Part shown: in pieces, positions 10,403-19,845 of the stretch | Numbering within the stretch: position 1 is the stretch's first letter | How the letters are laid out: the number at the start of each line of letters is the position of its first letter | Source: Nephrocerus scutellatus | Taxonomy: Eukaryota; Arthropoda; Insecta; Diptera; Pipunculidae | Direction of reading: 5' to 3' | Assembly: GCA_947095585.1 (NCBI GenBank) | Contig: OX352765.1 | Coordinates: forward strand, 60,955,123 to 61,019,122 | DNA: 64,000 bases | Made by a program: the position numbers and the translations under genes | The notes under the pieces: model-generated | The model's input: the letters and a program-made list of their open reading frames with translations, nothing else | What the model was told of the DNA's origin: nothing | The model's database searches: none

Positions 10403-11515
10403 ATTTTCAACACAAGATATCGAACTTCAAAAAAATTAATTAGGATTCAATATTAACTCTCGAACGCCACTTCACCGGTTTCCCGTGCTATTCAGCGCCA
10501 ACCACATTGTGCCGTCATACTATTTTTTTCTGTAGCCCACGCCTTCTTTCTGGCAAATGGCCTGGACACGACGTATCACGTTTTACCCACCAGGAAACTG
10601 AAGAACTATTTTTCCGGCAAACTGGGTTTCACCATTCCGGGAAGCAATTTATATGCCTTTCGACATGTTTTACTAAATAAAACAGCAGATTGTCTAATAG
10701 GACTGAAATTTTCTGTGTTATGAAACCACAAATAACCCGTCGCAGGCGACGGCGAACGCACTTAATAGCAATTCGTGATACACAATATTAAGACACAATT
10801 TGGGTAACCATCATGTTGTTCAAATTGAACAATTTTTCAATTTAAATAATCCACTTTTTTTTCCTTCGCTTTCGCTTTCGAAGTTGTTGCAACAAATAAA
10901 AATAATTTTCATATCATTTTTTCCACAATTGAAAGCGAAAATGTTGGTGGAAATACAGGAGAAAGAATTTTTGTGTTTTTCTATTTCCAGAATTCTTTAT
11001 TTTTTAATTTTATTTTCAGTCCGAGACACTGATTAATTCCCTCCACAATTTTTGTGTTACATTTCTTTTTCCGAGACGAAAACTCAAAGGGCCAAGCGCA
11101 TCAGCCAGGCCGCGAATAAGCTCTCAACTTCTCGGTCGGACAGACAGAAACTTAATGCCTTACGTCTTCATAATCGCATCATATTTCGCAGTTGCGAGCT
11201 GACCACCTGTGTTAGTATCGGTTAGTTAGACATACCCCACAGTGTCGTTGCTCATGCATAATGTATATCGCCCCATCCTACGGTAACATTATATTCGAAT
11301 TTCTTTCCACCTATACCATGGGCTATTGCTTGCGTGACATGTCAGTATTTGATGTTTAAAACCAAAATAGAAATCATCCGATTTCTGTAACCAATCAAAA
11401 AGGTTATTGTATAATTTTTTCCATTACGGCACCTATATCATAACTCAAGCTTTGCAAATTAAGGCTATTGATAGTGTAAGTGTAAATATGTAACCACCTA
11501 CAGGGTGCGATGCAT
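10403..11515. repeat. Dispersed repeat R1, copy 2
   Basis: Matches copy 1 at 66-150 and 541-1050 (for example CCGAGACGAAAACTCAAAG, GCCAGGCCGCGAATAAGCTC, CGCCCCATCCTACGGTAACA). Here the middle (10486-10982) is a different 500-bp stretch instead of the 110-bp units. No coding potential is recognisable. Confidence 0.6.
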
Positions 11516-11769
11516 CATTTTTTCCTTTTCAATTCCTACTAGGAAAAGGGAAAATCATTTCGCGGAGTTCTACCATCACAGTGGTGGACATGCATTTCCT
11601 CATGAGGAATGCATGCCCTACCTTTATATCGCACATCCAGGACCCTCATAAGTGGAGAAGTGGGTCAGCGGCAAAGCCCCGAAGAATTCCTTATATTATA
11701 CATTCTCTTATGTTCAATGGAGTATTCTCAATGGGTCCACCATAAATTCACTCACTCTAACAAATCGTG
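11516..11769. other. Short unique spacer
   Basis: Contains a 20-nt near-palindrome around GCATTTCCTCATGAGGAATGC (11592-11612) and nothing else recognisable. Confidence 0.3.
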
Positions 11770-12905
11770 CGCCGACATTTAAAATCTGGAACTCGAATTT
11801 CTTGGTCACAGAATCCACGCCAACGGCATTAAACCGAGCCCAGATAAAATCAGAACATTCCGCCTTCGACAGACGTAAAGCAGCTTCAGGCATTTTCGGG
11901 AAGAGTCACCTGCTACGGAAAATTCATTCCTGGTATCAAAAAACATCGCGGCCTTTTAAACGAGCTTCTTCAAGACGATGTCACGTTTGCATGTGAAGCA
12001 AAACATCAGAAATCTTTCGGCGAGCTCAAGAAAATTCTGGTATCTGACATCGGATTTTCTCACTACGACCTAACTAAAAAACATATGTGGAATGGGAGGA
12101 ATTCAGGAATCCAGATGCCAGTCAAGTCTTTACGCCCAGTAATGCATGTCACACGCTTATTCACAGCAACAGAAAAAACTACCCGCAAACCCAACGAGAA
12201 GCTCTGAAGCTCACACTCGCCCTTCAGAAGTTTAAAAGCTTCAATTATGGTTGCAATTCGAGTTCCAGACGAACCATAAACCGCTCGCAACCTTCGGCAG
12301 CAATAAGGGAACTCCGGTGCACATGGCAAGCCGCCTCCAAAGCTACGCCTTAATATTAATATTGAAGGCTTACTAGGGTACTTCTTCATCGACACCGCCA
12401 AGAAGGTGCCAGTAACATTCGAAACTATTCAGTACGAAACAAGTCGAGACGAGACGTTGCAGTTAATCACGAACTTCATTGAGAATGGTTGGGCACGCAA
12501 ACGAAAGCAAATTCCTGACACTGACACGGTTGCATTTTTTCGGTGATCGCATTATCGTCCCGAAGCGCTACCGCTCCGAAATCCTCCAGTCACATCATCA
12601 AGGTCATCCTGGAACGGAGCGCAAGAAGCTATTAGCCTGACAGAAAGTCTCCTGGCCATCGCTCGACAGCGACGTCGTGAAGACAGTTCGACCCTTTGAA
12701 TTGCGCAAAATGGCCTATGGTCTACAAGATGCAGGGCATGATGTCTTAGCAGACAACAAATAGACTCGAAGAAGCCTTTGCAGGACACGGCGATTGCAAA
12801 ACAATCGTGTCCGACAATGTACCGCAAATCACATCGGAACTTTCAAGCAATTCTGCGCAGAAAGAGGAATTGAGTACATTACCACAGCGCCTAATCATCC
12901 TCAAT
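11770..12905 (+). pseudogene. Decayed pol of a Mag-like Ty3/gypsy element (element C)
   Basis: Pieces in three plus frames follow the order of a gypsy-type pol. The RT thumb (LGHRIHANGIKPSPDKIRTF, about 11800-11860) comes first, then KHQKSFGELKKILVSD (about 12000). RNase H follows, with NYPQTQREALKLTLALQKF and a SNKGTPVHMASRLQ-like piece at 12170-12350. After that comes FIDTAKKVPVTFETIQY (12385-12435). Last is an integrase fragment with KTIVSDNVPQITSE and FCAERGIEYITTAPNHPQS (12795-12905). Many frameshifts and stops; the RT palm and most of the integrase core are lost. The motif set resembles the Mag lineage. Confidence 0.7.
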
Positions 12906-12937
12906 CGAAATAAATATATACTAATTAAACTTTTTTA

Positions 12938-13202
12938 CCTAGAGCGTGGCTACACAGGCATGGGAATGAAAGTCCTGAAAATGAACGTTGTGGCCACACA
13001 TAACAAAACATTTATATGTGTTTGTGTGTACCTTTGTCAATTTGTTGTTGTTTTTCTATATAGAACGTTCATGTTTGCGCCAAAAGTCATCTTTTGTAGT
13101 GGATTTCGGTGAAATCAAGCTTTCTCTTTCCAACTCACTAAAAACTTACCTGTTTCGCTTGACATGAATTTCATTCCCATGATCGTGTAGTCACACTCCT
13201 AG
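12938..13202. mobile_element. MITE with about 40-bp terminal inverted repeats
   Basis: The left end CTAGAGCGTGGCTACACAGG (continuing CATGGGAATGAAAG) and the right end, read in reverse complement (CTAGGAGTGTGACTACACGA then TCATGGGAATGAAA), form terminal inverted repeats. The interior of about 180 bp is non-coding, TG-rich. It sits at the truncated end of the element C integrase. Family unknown; no certain target duplication. Confidence 0.6.
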
Positions 13203-14130
13203 AGATATATGCATTACGCATATTTGCATTCAGTTATTAAGCTTGTAAAGGATTTTAAACAGTCATAATAAAGTCATTTTTTGTGATAATGATAATAATT
13301 GAGTATTAGTCGGATTAATAAATATTGATGGGACTAAGATAATAATAATTTCCTAATCATTTTTTTATAATAAAATTATTAGTAACCGTGTATTCAGCAT
13401 ATGTAATATGCTGCTGCATATGCCAAAAGTGGCAGCTATTTTTGTAAGTTGAAATAAAAAGCGTGATTGAAGTGATTGCCATTATGTAATTCAAAACTTC
13501 GGTGTTTTAATTTTTAGTTTAAGTCGATTCTGATTATCTTATCATGTTCTTTCCCAAGGTTTGTAATTTCTTCCGTATTATTCATTGTCAATTTTTTTGT
13601 TGAATAGTCAAAATGTTTGTGGATAAGTAAATACTGTCAGTTTGTTAATAATATGTTATATCGTTTTTTTATATTAAAATCTGGCGCAGATTGGTTTTTA
13701 GGCTGTCACGTTGTGCGTTTTCCTTGTAGAACCAATCTACCGTAGAGCGAAAACAAGACAGTATATTTTGGGATATGTGACCATTTTTTTCACAAAATAC
13801 AATTAGATTACATGCAACAAAACAATGTAAACCAAAGATTTTCGTTTTTCGTGTTCGATTGCTGAGAAAAAAAATAAGCTCGTGTGCACATTAAATTAGA
13901 ACAAAACATGAATTTTCAGTTTATCAAATGGTCTCGTGTAGTACAAGTATAATAGTTTTTATAATTGTGATCTAAACCCCAACTTATTATAAAAATTAAC
14001 AATTTACAAGCCTATCAATTTGAAAAATGGTGGTCGCTATGTATTAGAAGTTTTTGTGAATTCGCGTGAAATAAATATTTCGACTAAAGTAAAAAACAAA
14101 ATTTAAAGCTCCAGCCTATTCATAACGAAC
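13203..14130. other. Upstream region of SmD1
   Basis: About 930 bp of AT-rich sequence without open frames of note, holding the unmarked SmD1 promoter and 5' UTR. I see no TATA box or DREF site close to the ATG; the initiation site cannot be placed by eye. Confidence 0.4.
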
Positions 14131-14560
14131 ATGAAATTAGTCAGGTAGATTTGAAGTTTCTTTAAATGATTAAGTAATATGTGTATTTTTTAGGTTTTTA
14201 ATGAAGCTTAGTCATGAAACCGTGACTGTTGAACTTAAAAATGGTACACAAATTCATGGAACAATTACAGGCGTGGATGTAGCGATGAACACACATCTAA
14301 AAGCAGCAAAAATGACCATTAAAAATAGAGATCCAGTCCAGCTAGAGTCATTAAGCATTCGTGGAAATAATATACGGTACTACATTTTGCCCGACAGCTT
14401 ACCATTGGAGACGCTTCTTATAGATGACACTCCTAAATCAAAGGCGAAGAAGAAAGAGTCTTCTCGTGGAGGTAACAGAGGACGTGGTAGAGGTACTCGT
14501 GGTGTTCGTGGTGGTGTAAGAGGTCGCGGTGGAAGAGGTCGAGGCATTGGAAGACGGTAA
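14131..14560 (+). CDS. SmD1: Small nuclear ribonucleoprotein Sm D1, two exons
   Basis: SmD1 is one of the seven Sm proteins that form the ring on the Sm site of U1, U2, U4 and U5 snRNAs, needed for snRNP assembly and splicing in the nucleus. Exon 1 (14131-14144) encodes MKLV and two bases of Arg5. After an intron at 14145-14193, exon 2 (14194-14560) completes a 126-residue protein, close to the usual 119-124. The Sm1 motif spans about residues 16-41 ([20 protein letters not shown]) and Sm2 about 58-72 ([15 protein letters not shown]). The tail 96-126 is an RG-repeat, the known target of arginine dimethylation. The N-terminus is reached only by splicing; starting at the exon 2 ATG (14201) would drop seven conserved residues. 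Intact, and with the neighbouring gene the only host coding sequence seen. Confidence 0.97.
14145..14193 (+). other. 49-nt intron of SmD1 (phase 2)
   Basis: Donor GTAGAT and acceptor TATTTTTTAG bound 49 nt. Removing it joins the Arg5 codon and restores the conserved N-terminus MKLVRFLMKL. A branch point around GATTAAG is plausible. This is near the lower size limit for insect introns. Confidence 0.9.
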
Positions 14561-14599
14561 ATCAAAATGTGTCAACGTTCAAATAAGTTAAAATAGATT

Positions 14600-14976
14600 T
14601 TATAATTTGTAAAATATACAATAAAATGCGAAAACTAAAGTTAGAGAAAATATCATGCTGATAATTGTTAAACTATTAATTTTATTTTGTTGAAGCTTCC
14701 TCAGAGACGCATTAGCTTTTTCAAGGGTCGATTTGATATCGACCAAATTATTCTCAATTTCTCTTCGTTTATGCTCATGTAATTTTGGGTTGTCCAAAAC
14801 ATCTTCCAAGCCTCTTACTCTATTGGAAAGCGTGGTTATTGTGTTGTCAATATCAGCAACCTGTAAGAATTAGTTTAAATAATAAATGGTATAAAAAACT
14901 CCAGCTTTTAATCAAGATTTGATGATTTTACTCTAGATTTAATGGGATAGGGCTTGTGACAGCTGAACAGACCCAT
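14600..14976 (-). CDS. CCDC167-like small coiled-coil membrane protein, two exons
   Basis: Exon 2 (14860-14600) is preceded by acceptor TTCTTACAG. It encodes an 86-residue stretch: a charged coiled coil (ADIDNTITTLSNRVRGLEDV, HKRREIENNLVDIKSTLEKA) and a C-terminal membrane anchor (LTIISMIFSLTLVFAFYCIF). The order, the length and the helix spacing resemble CCDC167, a single-pass tail-anchored protein of uncertain function. A plausible exon 1 is 14976-14932 (ATG, 15 codons, MGLFSCHKPYPIKSR), joined by a 71-nt phase-0 intron with donor GTAAAA. The total would be 101 residues against about 97 in vertebrates. Exon 1 is inference: it has no recognisable homology. The coding frame is intact and converges on SmD1 with 39 nt between the stops. 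Confidence 0.7.
14620..14625 (+). terminator. Poly(A) signal of SmD1
   Basis: AATAAA 60 nt after the SmD1 stop. It lies inside the last coding exon of the convergent minus-strand gene, so the two transcripts must overlap at their 3' ends. Confidence 0.65.
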
Positions 14977-15099
14977 TTTTTGGAAGTTGGTTTGTCGATT
15001 TTTTCTTTTATATTTCACAAGTGCTACCTTTGTGTGCCAAAGAAGACACGATACGATGCTAGTTTTTCAACTATCGAGAACCTCGATACTGCATTTAAA

Positions 15100-15107
15100 T
15101 ATCGATA
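15100..15107. promoter_or_regulatory. DRE (TATCGATA) in the promoter of the CCDC167-like gene
   Basis: The palindrome TATCGATA lies about 125 bp upstream of the proposed minus-strand ATG, with two partial copies (CTATCGAG at 15071, CTCGATAC at 15082). DREF/BEAF-32 sites of this sequence are typical of housekeeping promoters in flies. TATCGATAs also occur inside the repeats at 17580 and 30170, so position rather than sequence alone supports the call. Confidence 0.55.
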
Positions 15108-15329
15108 GTTTAATTTTTGTAAAATTACGCCGAAAATGGAACGAACGCACTACCAGTCAGCGTAAGCGTCGACTAACAACAACATAATTAATCGTACTTT
15201 CAATAGTTTGTTCCTATAGGTTTTAACTTTTTGAAAGACTCATGTATGTAATTCTGTTCCGTGTTCACATATTATGACGCGTTCGATTCGCACTCCCATG
15301 GTAAAAACTATATCAATAGCCGTATTTTA

Positions 15330-15475
15330 AATGCCGAGGAAAAAAAATTACACTTTCGAATTCCTTTTTTGGAATTGTGAAAACCTGCTGTTTGGCTGGT
15401 TTTGACATTCGAATTCCGAACTCGCTCGGCAATTAAAATGCAGCTAATGTGAATTAGTTTTTATATGCGAATTAA
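15330..15475. repeat. Fragment related to the Harbinger-like element
   Basis: AAAACCTGCTGTTTGGCTGG, then TTTTGACATTCGAATTC and a nearby GCCGAGGAA match 32640-32780 in the same order. It is a small decayed fragment with no coding capacity. Confidence 0.45.
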
Positions 15476-15506
15476 ATAGTGCAAATCGAACGTGTCATTA
15501 ATATTC

Positions 15507-15786
15507 GGCGCGACAGACTATTGGCGTTCCAAGGCCTTGCTTCTCGCAACCATTTGTGTTGAGCATGTATATTTTTGCACACAAATGGAGGGGACCTACA
15601 ATTTAATGCCGGATCTGAACGTTTAATTAAGAAGCATTCCGTGAAAAGTTATTACTCTCGGAACGTTTGTCACCCATTCGCGAGACGTAGGACACCGTGA
15701 AAAATTCTTTTGGTGTTACTGGGATTCGAACCACGAACCCCCTGCTCAGAAGTCCATGCTCTTATCCACTGAGCCATGGCGCACGA
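15507..15786 (-). mobile_element. tRNA-derived SINE with target site duplications
   Basis: A 280-bp insert bounded by GAACGTGTCATTAATATTC (15488-15506) and the same sequence with one extra A (15787-15806). On the minus strand its head carries a pol III A box (TGGCTCAGTGG, 15766-15776) and B box (GGTTCGAATCC, 15722-15732) at tRNA spacing, followed by about 200 bp of unrelated body. The head resembles a tRNA with a CTTCTGA anticodon loop, but anticodon and acceptor stems do not pair. It is therefore a SINE head, not a tRNA gene. Confidence 0.85.
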
Positions 15787-15814
15787 GAACGTGTCATTAA
15801 ATATTCTTAATTGT

Positions 15815-16765
15815 AGGGGAATCCCCTCTTTTCAATTTTCTCTCGATGTATTGCGTCATTCAATATAGGATTTCAATTTCAAATTAAACCATTTAAAGTT
15901 CAATGCAAACTTTTTCAAAAGCAAACGAAACCTTATCCAAAACAAATAAAACTTTTTCCAAACCAAACGAAACTTTTTCAAATCCATTTAAAGCTTTTCA
16001 AAATTAAAAGAAACTTTTTCAAGATCAAAAGAAACTAAAAATTTTTTATTCAATGGAGGGGCTGCCTGTCAATTGCTTGTGGCAATTTCATGAGCATATT
16101 TGTGTTGTGGTTGTTGCAATCGTTTTGAGTTACTGTTTGTAACGCCTCGTTCATCACATTTACCATATCCAAATGTCTATATAACATTTCGCTTATAATT
16201 CTCCGAACATTTTGAATCAAAGTGAAAACATCAAGAAAATCAAGAAAATGTACGGCAAGAAAAAATGTACAAAAGTTTTTAAAAATAATTGTGCCTATGA
16301 TGGTCGCAACAAAATGGCAGTAGAACTTAGAAACCGATAAATATGTCAAAAAGCCGATCAAAATAATTTATTTAGAATTATGAGCGAAAATGTAAGACAT
16401 TTGGATTCTCACTAGCACCAGTTATAGTTATTGAGTTTCGTAAAATATGTTTTATGGAGTATGTAATAAACGAGGCGTTACAAACGCTAATTCAAAACGA
16501 CTGCATCAATTACAACACAAATATCAATTGACAGGCAGCCCCTCCATTAAATAAAAATTTTTTAGTTTCTTTTGATCTTGAAAAAGTTTCTTTTAATTTT
16601 GAAAAAGCTTCATATGGAATTGAAAAAGTTTCGTTTGGTTTGGAAAAAGTTTTATTTGTTTTGGAAAAGGTTTCGTTTGCTTTTGAAAAAGTTTGCATTG
16701 AACTTTAAATGGTTTAATTTGAAATTGAAATTCTATAGTACTCTCTAGGGGAATTCCCACTTTCG
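15815..16765. mobile_element. Foldback element with long inverted repeats
   Basis: Left arm 15868-16157 and right arm 16465-16731 are reverse complements over about 270 bp (for example GGAGGGGCTGCCTGTCAATT against AATTGACAGGCAGCCCCTCC). The loop is about 310 bp. Outer ends carry GGGGAATCCCCT and AGGGGAATTCCC. The arms contain a 25-bp-scale AAACTTTTTCAAAA motif repeated several times. No transposase is present, so it is non-autonomous. Short frames in it are shadows. Confidence 0.8.
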
Positions 16766-17010
16766 TAGGCACTTTGCACCCAGGTCGCAAAAAATTTTAA
16801 TTTGATTAATTGGTTTTAATGGTTTATGCTAGGTAATTTTTAACGTGCGTTTAATCTTAAAATTGCCAGATTTATTTTTAAAATAAAAAAAGAATTATAT
16901 TTAAAGATAAAAACAAGTAAATGTTTTTAGGATACAAAACTTTTGTGTATACATCGACAAATGCCACATGAGTCACAACCGCACGCAAAACTCGCGCGAA
17001 AATTTTAGTT

Positions 17011-18345
17011 CTAGACGTGTGAAAGTTGGTTAAAAAGGAATTCAAAGAAGTTGAAAAACCCACATTTCCTCATCCACAGGCACCACACGCGACCTTCGAC
17101 AACCGTTACACACGGGATATCAAAAACACAAAACTTCGCACACTTTACAAACTTCAGCCCTCTAAGTCGTGTGAAAGGTGGTTAAAAACTATCTCAAAGA
17201 AGTCGTCGCGAAGGGGGCCTATTTCAAAGATTAACCCATTTTCCACGCATCACACGCGACTCGCGACACGAGATCTCAGAAACACCCTACTAGGCTAAGC
17301 TACTCACAAAATTTCAACTCTCTAGAACGTGTTGAAGATGGTTAAAAAAACATGGGGATTATATCAAAGATAAACCCACTTTTCATAAATCATACGCGCC
17401 ACAAGAAACACGTTTCACACGTGAGATGTTAGAAAAAGCTCATAACAGTGAGCTGCTCACAAAATTTCAACTCCCTAGGTCGCGTAAAAGTTGGTTAAAA
17501 AAAAGCTCAAAAAGTCGACAATGACAAGGTATATAAAAGTTTTAAAAAAGAGTTTGTAGAATTTTTTTAAGATTTGAAAACTATCGATAGTATCGATAGT
17601 TTATCGTTTGTTTTTAATAAAACATCGATACTATCGAAATATTCAACTATCGATGCTTAATGTATCCTAATGCCCATGCAAGAGCAAGAATAATAGAATA
17701 AAAGACCAAGAATTGCTAGTTGGCAATATTGCAGTGTTCCCAGAAAAAATAGGACGGAAACGTAGTTATTCAAAGAATGAAAGTCATTTATTAAAATACC
17801 TAAAACCAGTAAGTATCCTGTAGAAAACTGGGGTTTTATATTTAGTTCATGTTTTTTAAAACTAATATATATAGGGTATTTTATTTAAAATTAAAATAAA
17901 AAATGGAGGCGTGGCCACTATACTACTTTCTCTTACGGAAGGGGCCGGAATCTTCAGAAAATTATTTTTAAAAAACTTTTATTTAACTTGACTTGACCTT
18001 GACCCCTTTTCGTTTGTATTTTCGACTTCTTTAAGGTCCTATTTAAGCGCCTTCCACACGACCTAGAGAGTTGAAATTTTGTGAATCCCAAGTACCAAAT
18101 ATAATTATTTATATTCCGGGTGCGACATGTGGCGCGTATGATGGGTGAAAGTGGTGTGGTAATTTTCTCATTTCTATTTTATCAATATCAGTGGCCAATT
18201 TTGATATTCCGCGTGTGACGCGTGTTGTGAGTGAGTGTATCTCCGATTGACAACACTTTTTAAAAAATTTTGTACAGATTGGGCCCCGGGGTCAGGGTGC
18301 TCCCATACAAATTTTATAAAAAAAATACCTGATTTTCTTTTAGAT
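17011..18345. repeat. 1335-bp tandem unit, copy 1 (uninterrupted)
   Basis: Starts CTAGACGTGTGAAAGTTGGT and recurs 1335 bp later at 18346. Inside, degenerate units of about 150 bp (17011, 17162, 17321, 17473) share GTGTGAAAGTTGGTTAAAAA and TCAAAGAAGTCG. The right part (18020-18170) holds the same motifs in inverse orientation (CCACACGACCTAGAGAGTTG), so the unit is a foldback. It includes CTATCGATAGTATCGATAG at 17581-17599, the intact target of the retrovirus in copy 2. Frames of 90 codons here have no homology that I know. Confidence 0.85.
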
Positions 18346-18927
18346 CTAGACGTGTGAAAGTTGGTTAAAAAGGAATTCAAAGAAGTTGAAAAAACCACAT
18401 TTCCTCATCCACAGGCACTACACGCGACCTTCGACAACCGTTACACACGGGATATCAAAAACACAAAACTTCGCACACTTTACAAACTTCAGCCCTCTAA
18501 GTCGTGTGAAAGGTGGTTAAAAACTATCTTAAAGAAGTCGACGCGAAGGGGGCCTATTTCAAAGATTAACCCATTTTCCACGCATCACACGCGACTCGCG
18601 ACACTAGATCTCAGAAACACCCTACTAGGCTAAGCTACTCACAAAATTTCAACTCTCTAGAACGTGTTGAAGATGGTTAAAAAAATATGGGGATTATATC
18701 AAAGATTAACCCACTTTTCATAAATCATACGCGCCACAAGAAACACGTTTCACACGTGAGATGTTAGAAAAAGCTCATAACAGTGAGCTGCTCACAAAAT
18801 TTCAACTCCCTAGGTCGCGTAAAAGTTGGTTAAAAAAGAAGCTCAAAAAGTCGACAATGACAAGTTATATAAAAGTTTTAAAAAAGAGTTTGTAGCATTT
18901 TTTTTAAGATTTGAAAACTATCGATAG
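18346..18927. repeat. 1335-bp tandem unit, copy 2, left half
   Basis: Nearly identical to 17011-17591. It ends in CTATCGATAG directly before the 5' LTR of the retrovirus. The last four bases (ATAG, 18924-18927) are duplicated at 30163-30166. Confidence 0.9.
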
Positions 18928-19264
18928 TGTTGTGCATTTTTGGTTTGGCACGTTTTTCATAGCAAACCTAAGCATATCCGTTCAGTCATGGGAAAGTTGC
19001 ATTAAACTTATATTTGCAAATCTGCAAATATTGCACTTTATTTAAAATTTATTATTGAAGTTTTCCCATTAATGCCGTTTTGCTGACTTGCGAAACGTGC
19101 CAAATCAATTTTAATTTATTAAATGCCGTTTTGCTGACTTGCGAAGCGTGCAAAATCAATTTTAATTTGTTGAAGGTGCAGGAGTGTTTTGGATTCAAGA
19201 CGATAGTCAGTCTTGAAAAAACAGAAACCTGGTCGGTGTTTTTATTCTCCAAGAAAACACAACA
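18928..19264 (+). mobile_element. 5' LTR of the endogenous retrovirus
   Basis: Begins TGTTGTGCATTTTTGG and ends GAAAACACAACA, so the ends are inverted (TGTTGTG/CACAACA). Contains a 51-bp direct duplication (19073-19123 and 19124-19174, starting TGCCGTTTTGCTGACTTGCG). Confidence 0.95.
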
Positions 19265-19267
19265 TTT

Positions 19268-19285
19268 TGGCGATCCTGAGCCAGT
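19268..19285 (+). other. Primer binding site of the retrovirus
   Basis: TGGCGATCCTGAGCCAGT starts 3 nt after the LTR. The matching tRNA would end in GGAUCG-CCA; a tRNA-Arg is possible, as in 412/mdg1 elements, but needs a tRNA comparison. Confidence 0.65.
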
Positions 19286-19845
19286 TTATTTTTTTTAGTT
19301 AATTGTCGGTAGTAAAAGTAGTGAGTTAAAAAAATAAAATATTAAAAAATAAAATAATATATATTATCCTGCCAGAATATAAAAAGTGTAAAATAAACTG
19401 TTGACTGTCTACAACATCTGAGGTGCGTGTGATTTGTTAAAGAAGTTTGAATGCAGTAAAAACCGCCGGTATAACTCAAAGAGCTAAATCTTCAACCAAC
19501 AAATCTATGTGATAATAGTTGAGTAAAATGAAAAAAAAAATCATTGTATGATGATGTATTACTTGGATTGAATTGTTTTTCATAAAAATTGTTACTATAA
19601 TCGTTGAACGCTTAAAATTCAATTTAATCTCACTGCGCGGTTTTTGGAGCCTTTGGCAATCGAGATACGTATATTCGAATAGATCCAACACATCAGGAAA
19701 AATTAAGGGGTAAGTGTACTGTTATTCATTTTTTTATTTTATCTTAGAACCCACATAGATTAAATTTCATATTACGAGTATATGCAAAATTAAATTTATC
19801 TTTTTCGTATTGTCTTTATTGCCCTGATCTATTGTAAGTCAATTA

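Noticed and set aside
12807..13112. 101-codon plus-strand frame
   Set aside because: It starts in the decayed integrase and runs through the MITE; no single protein is encoded.
15707..15786. tRNA gene on the minus strand
   Set aside because: A and B boxes are good, but the anticodon and acceptor stems do not pair, and the segment lies inside a 280-bp insert with target duplications. It is a SINE head.
17580..17650. TATCGATA motifs as promoters
   Set aside because: They are part of the tandem repeat and not upstream of any gene; only the one at 15100 has a suitable position.
19052..19298. Small ORFs within the retroviral LTRs (also 29950-30166)
   Set aside because: They follow the 51-bp duplication and have no motif; both strands are open by chance.
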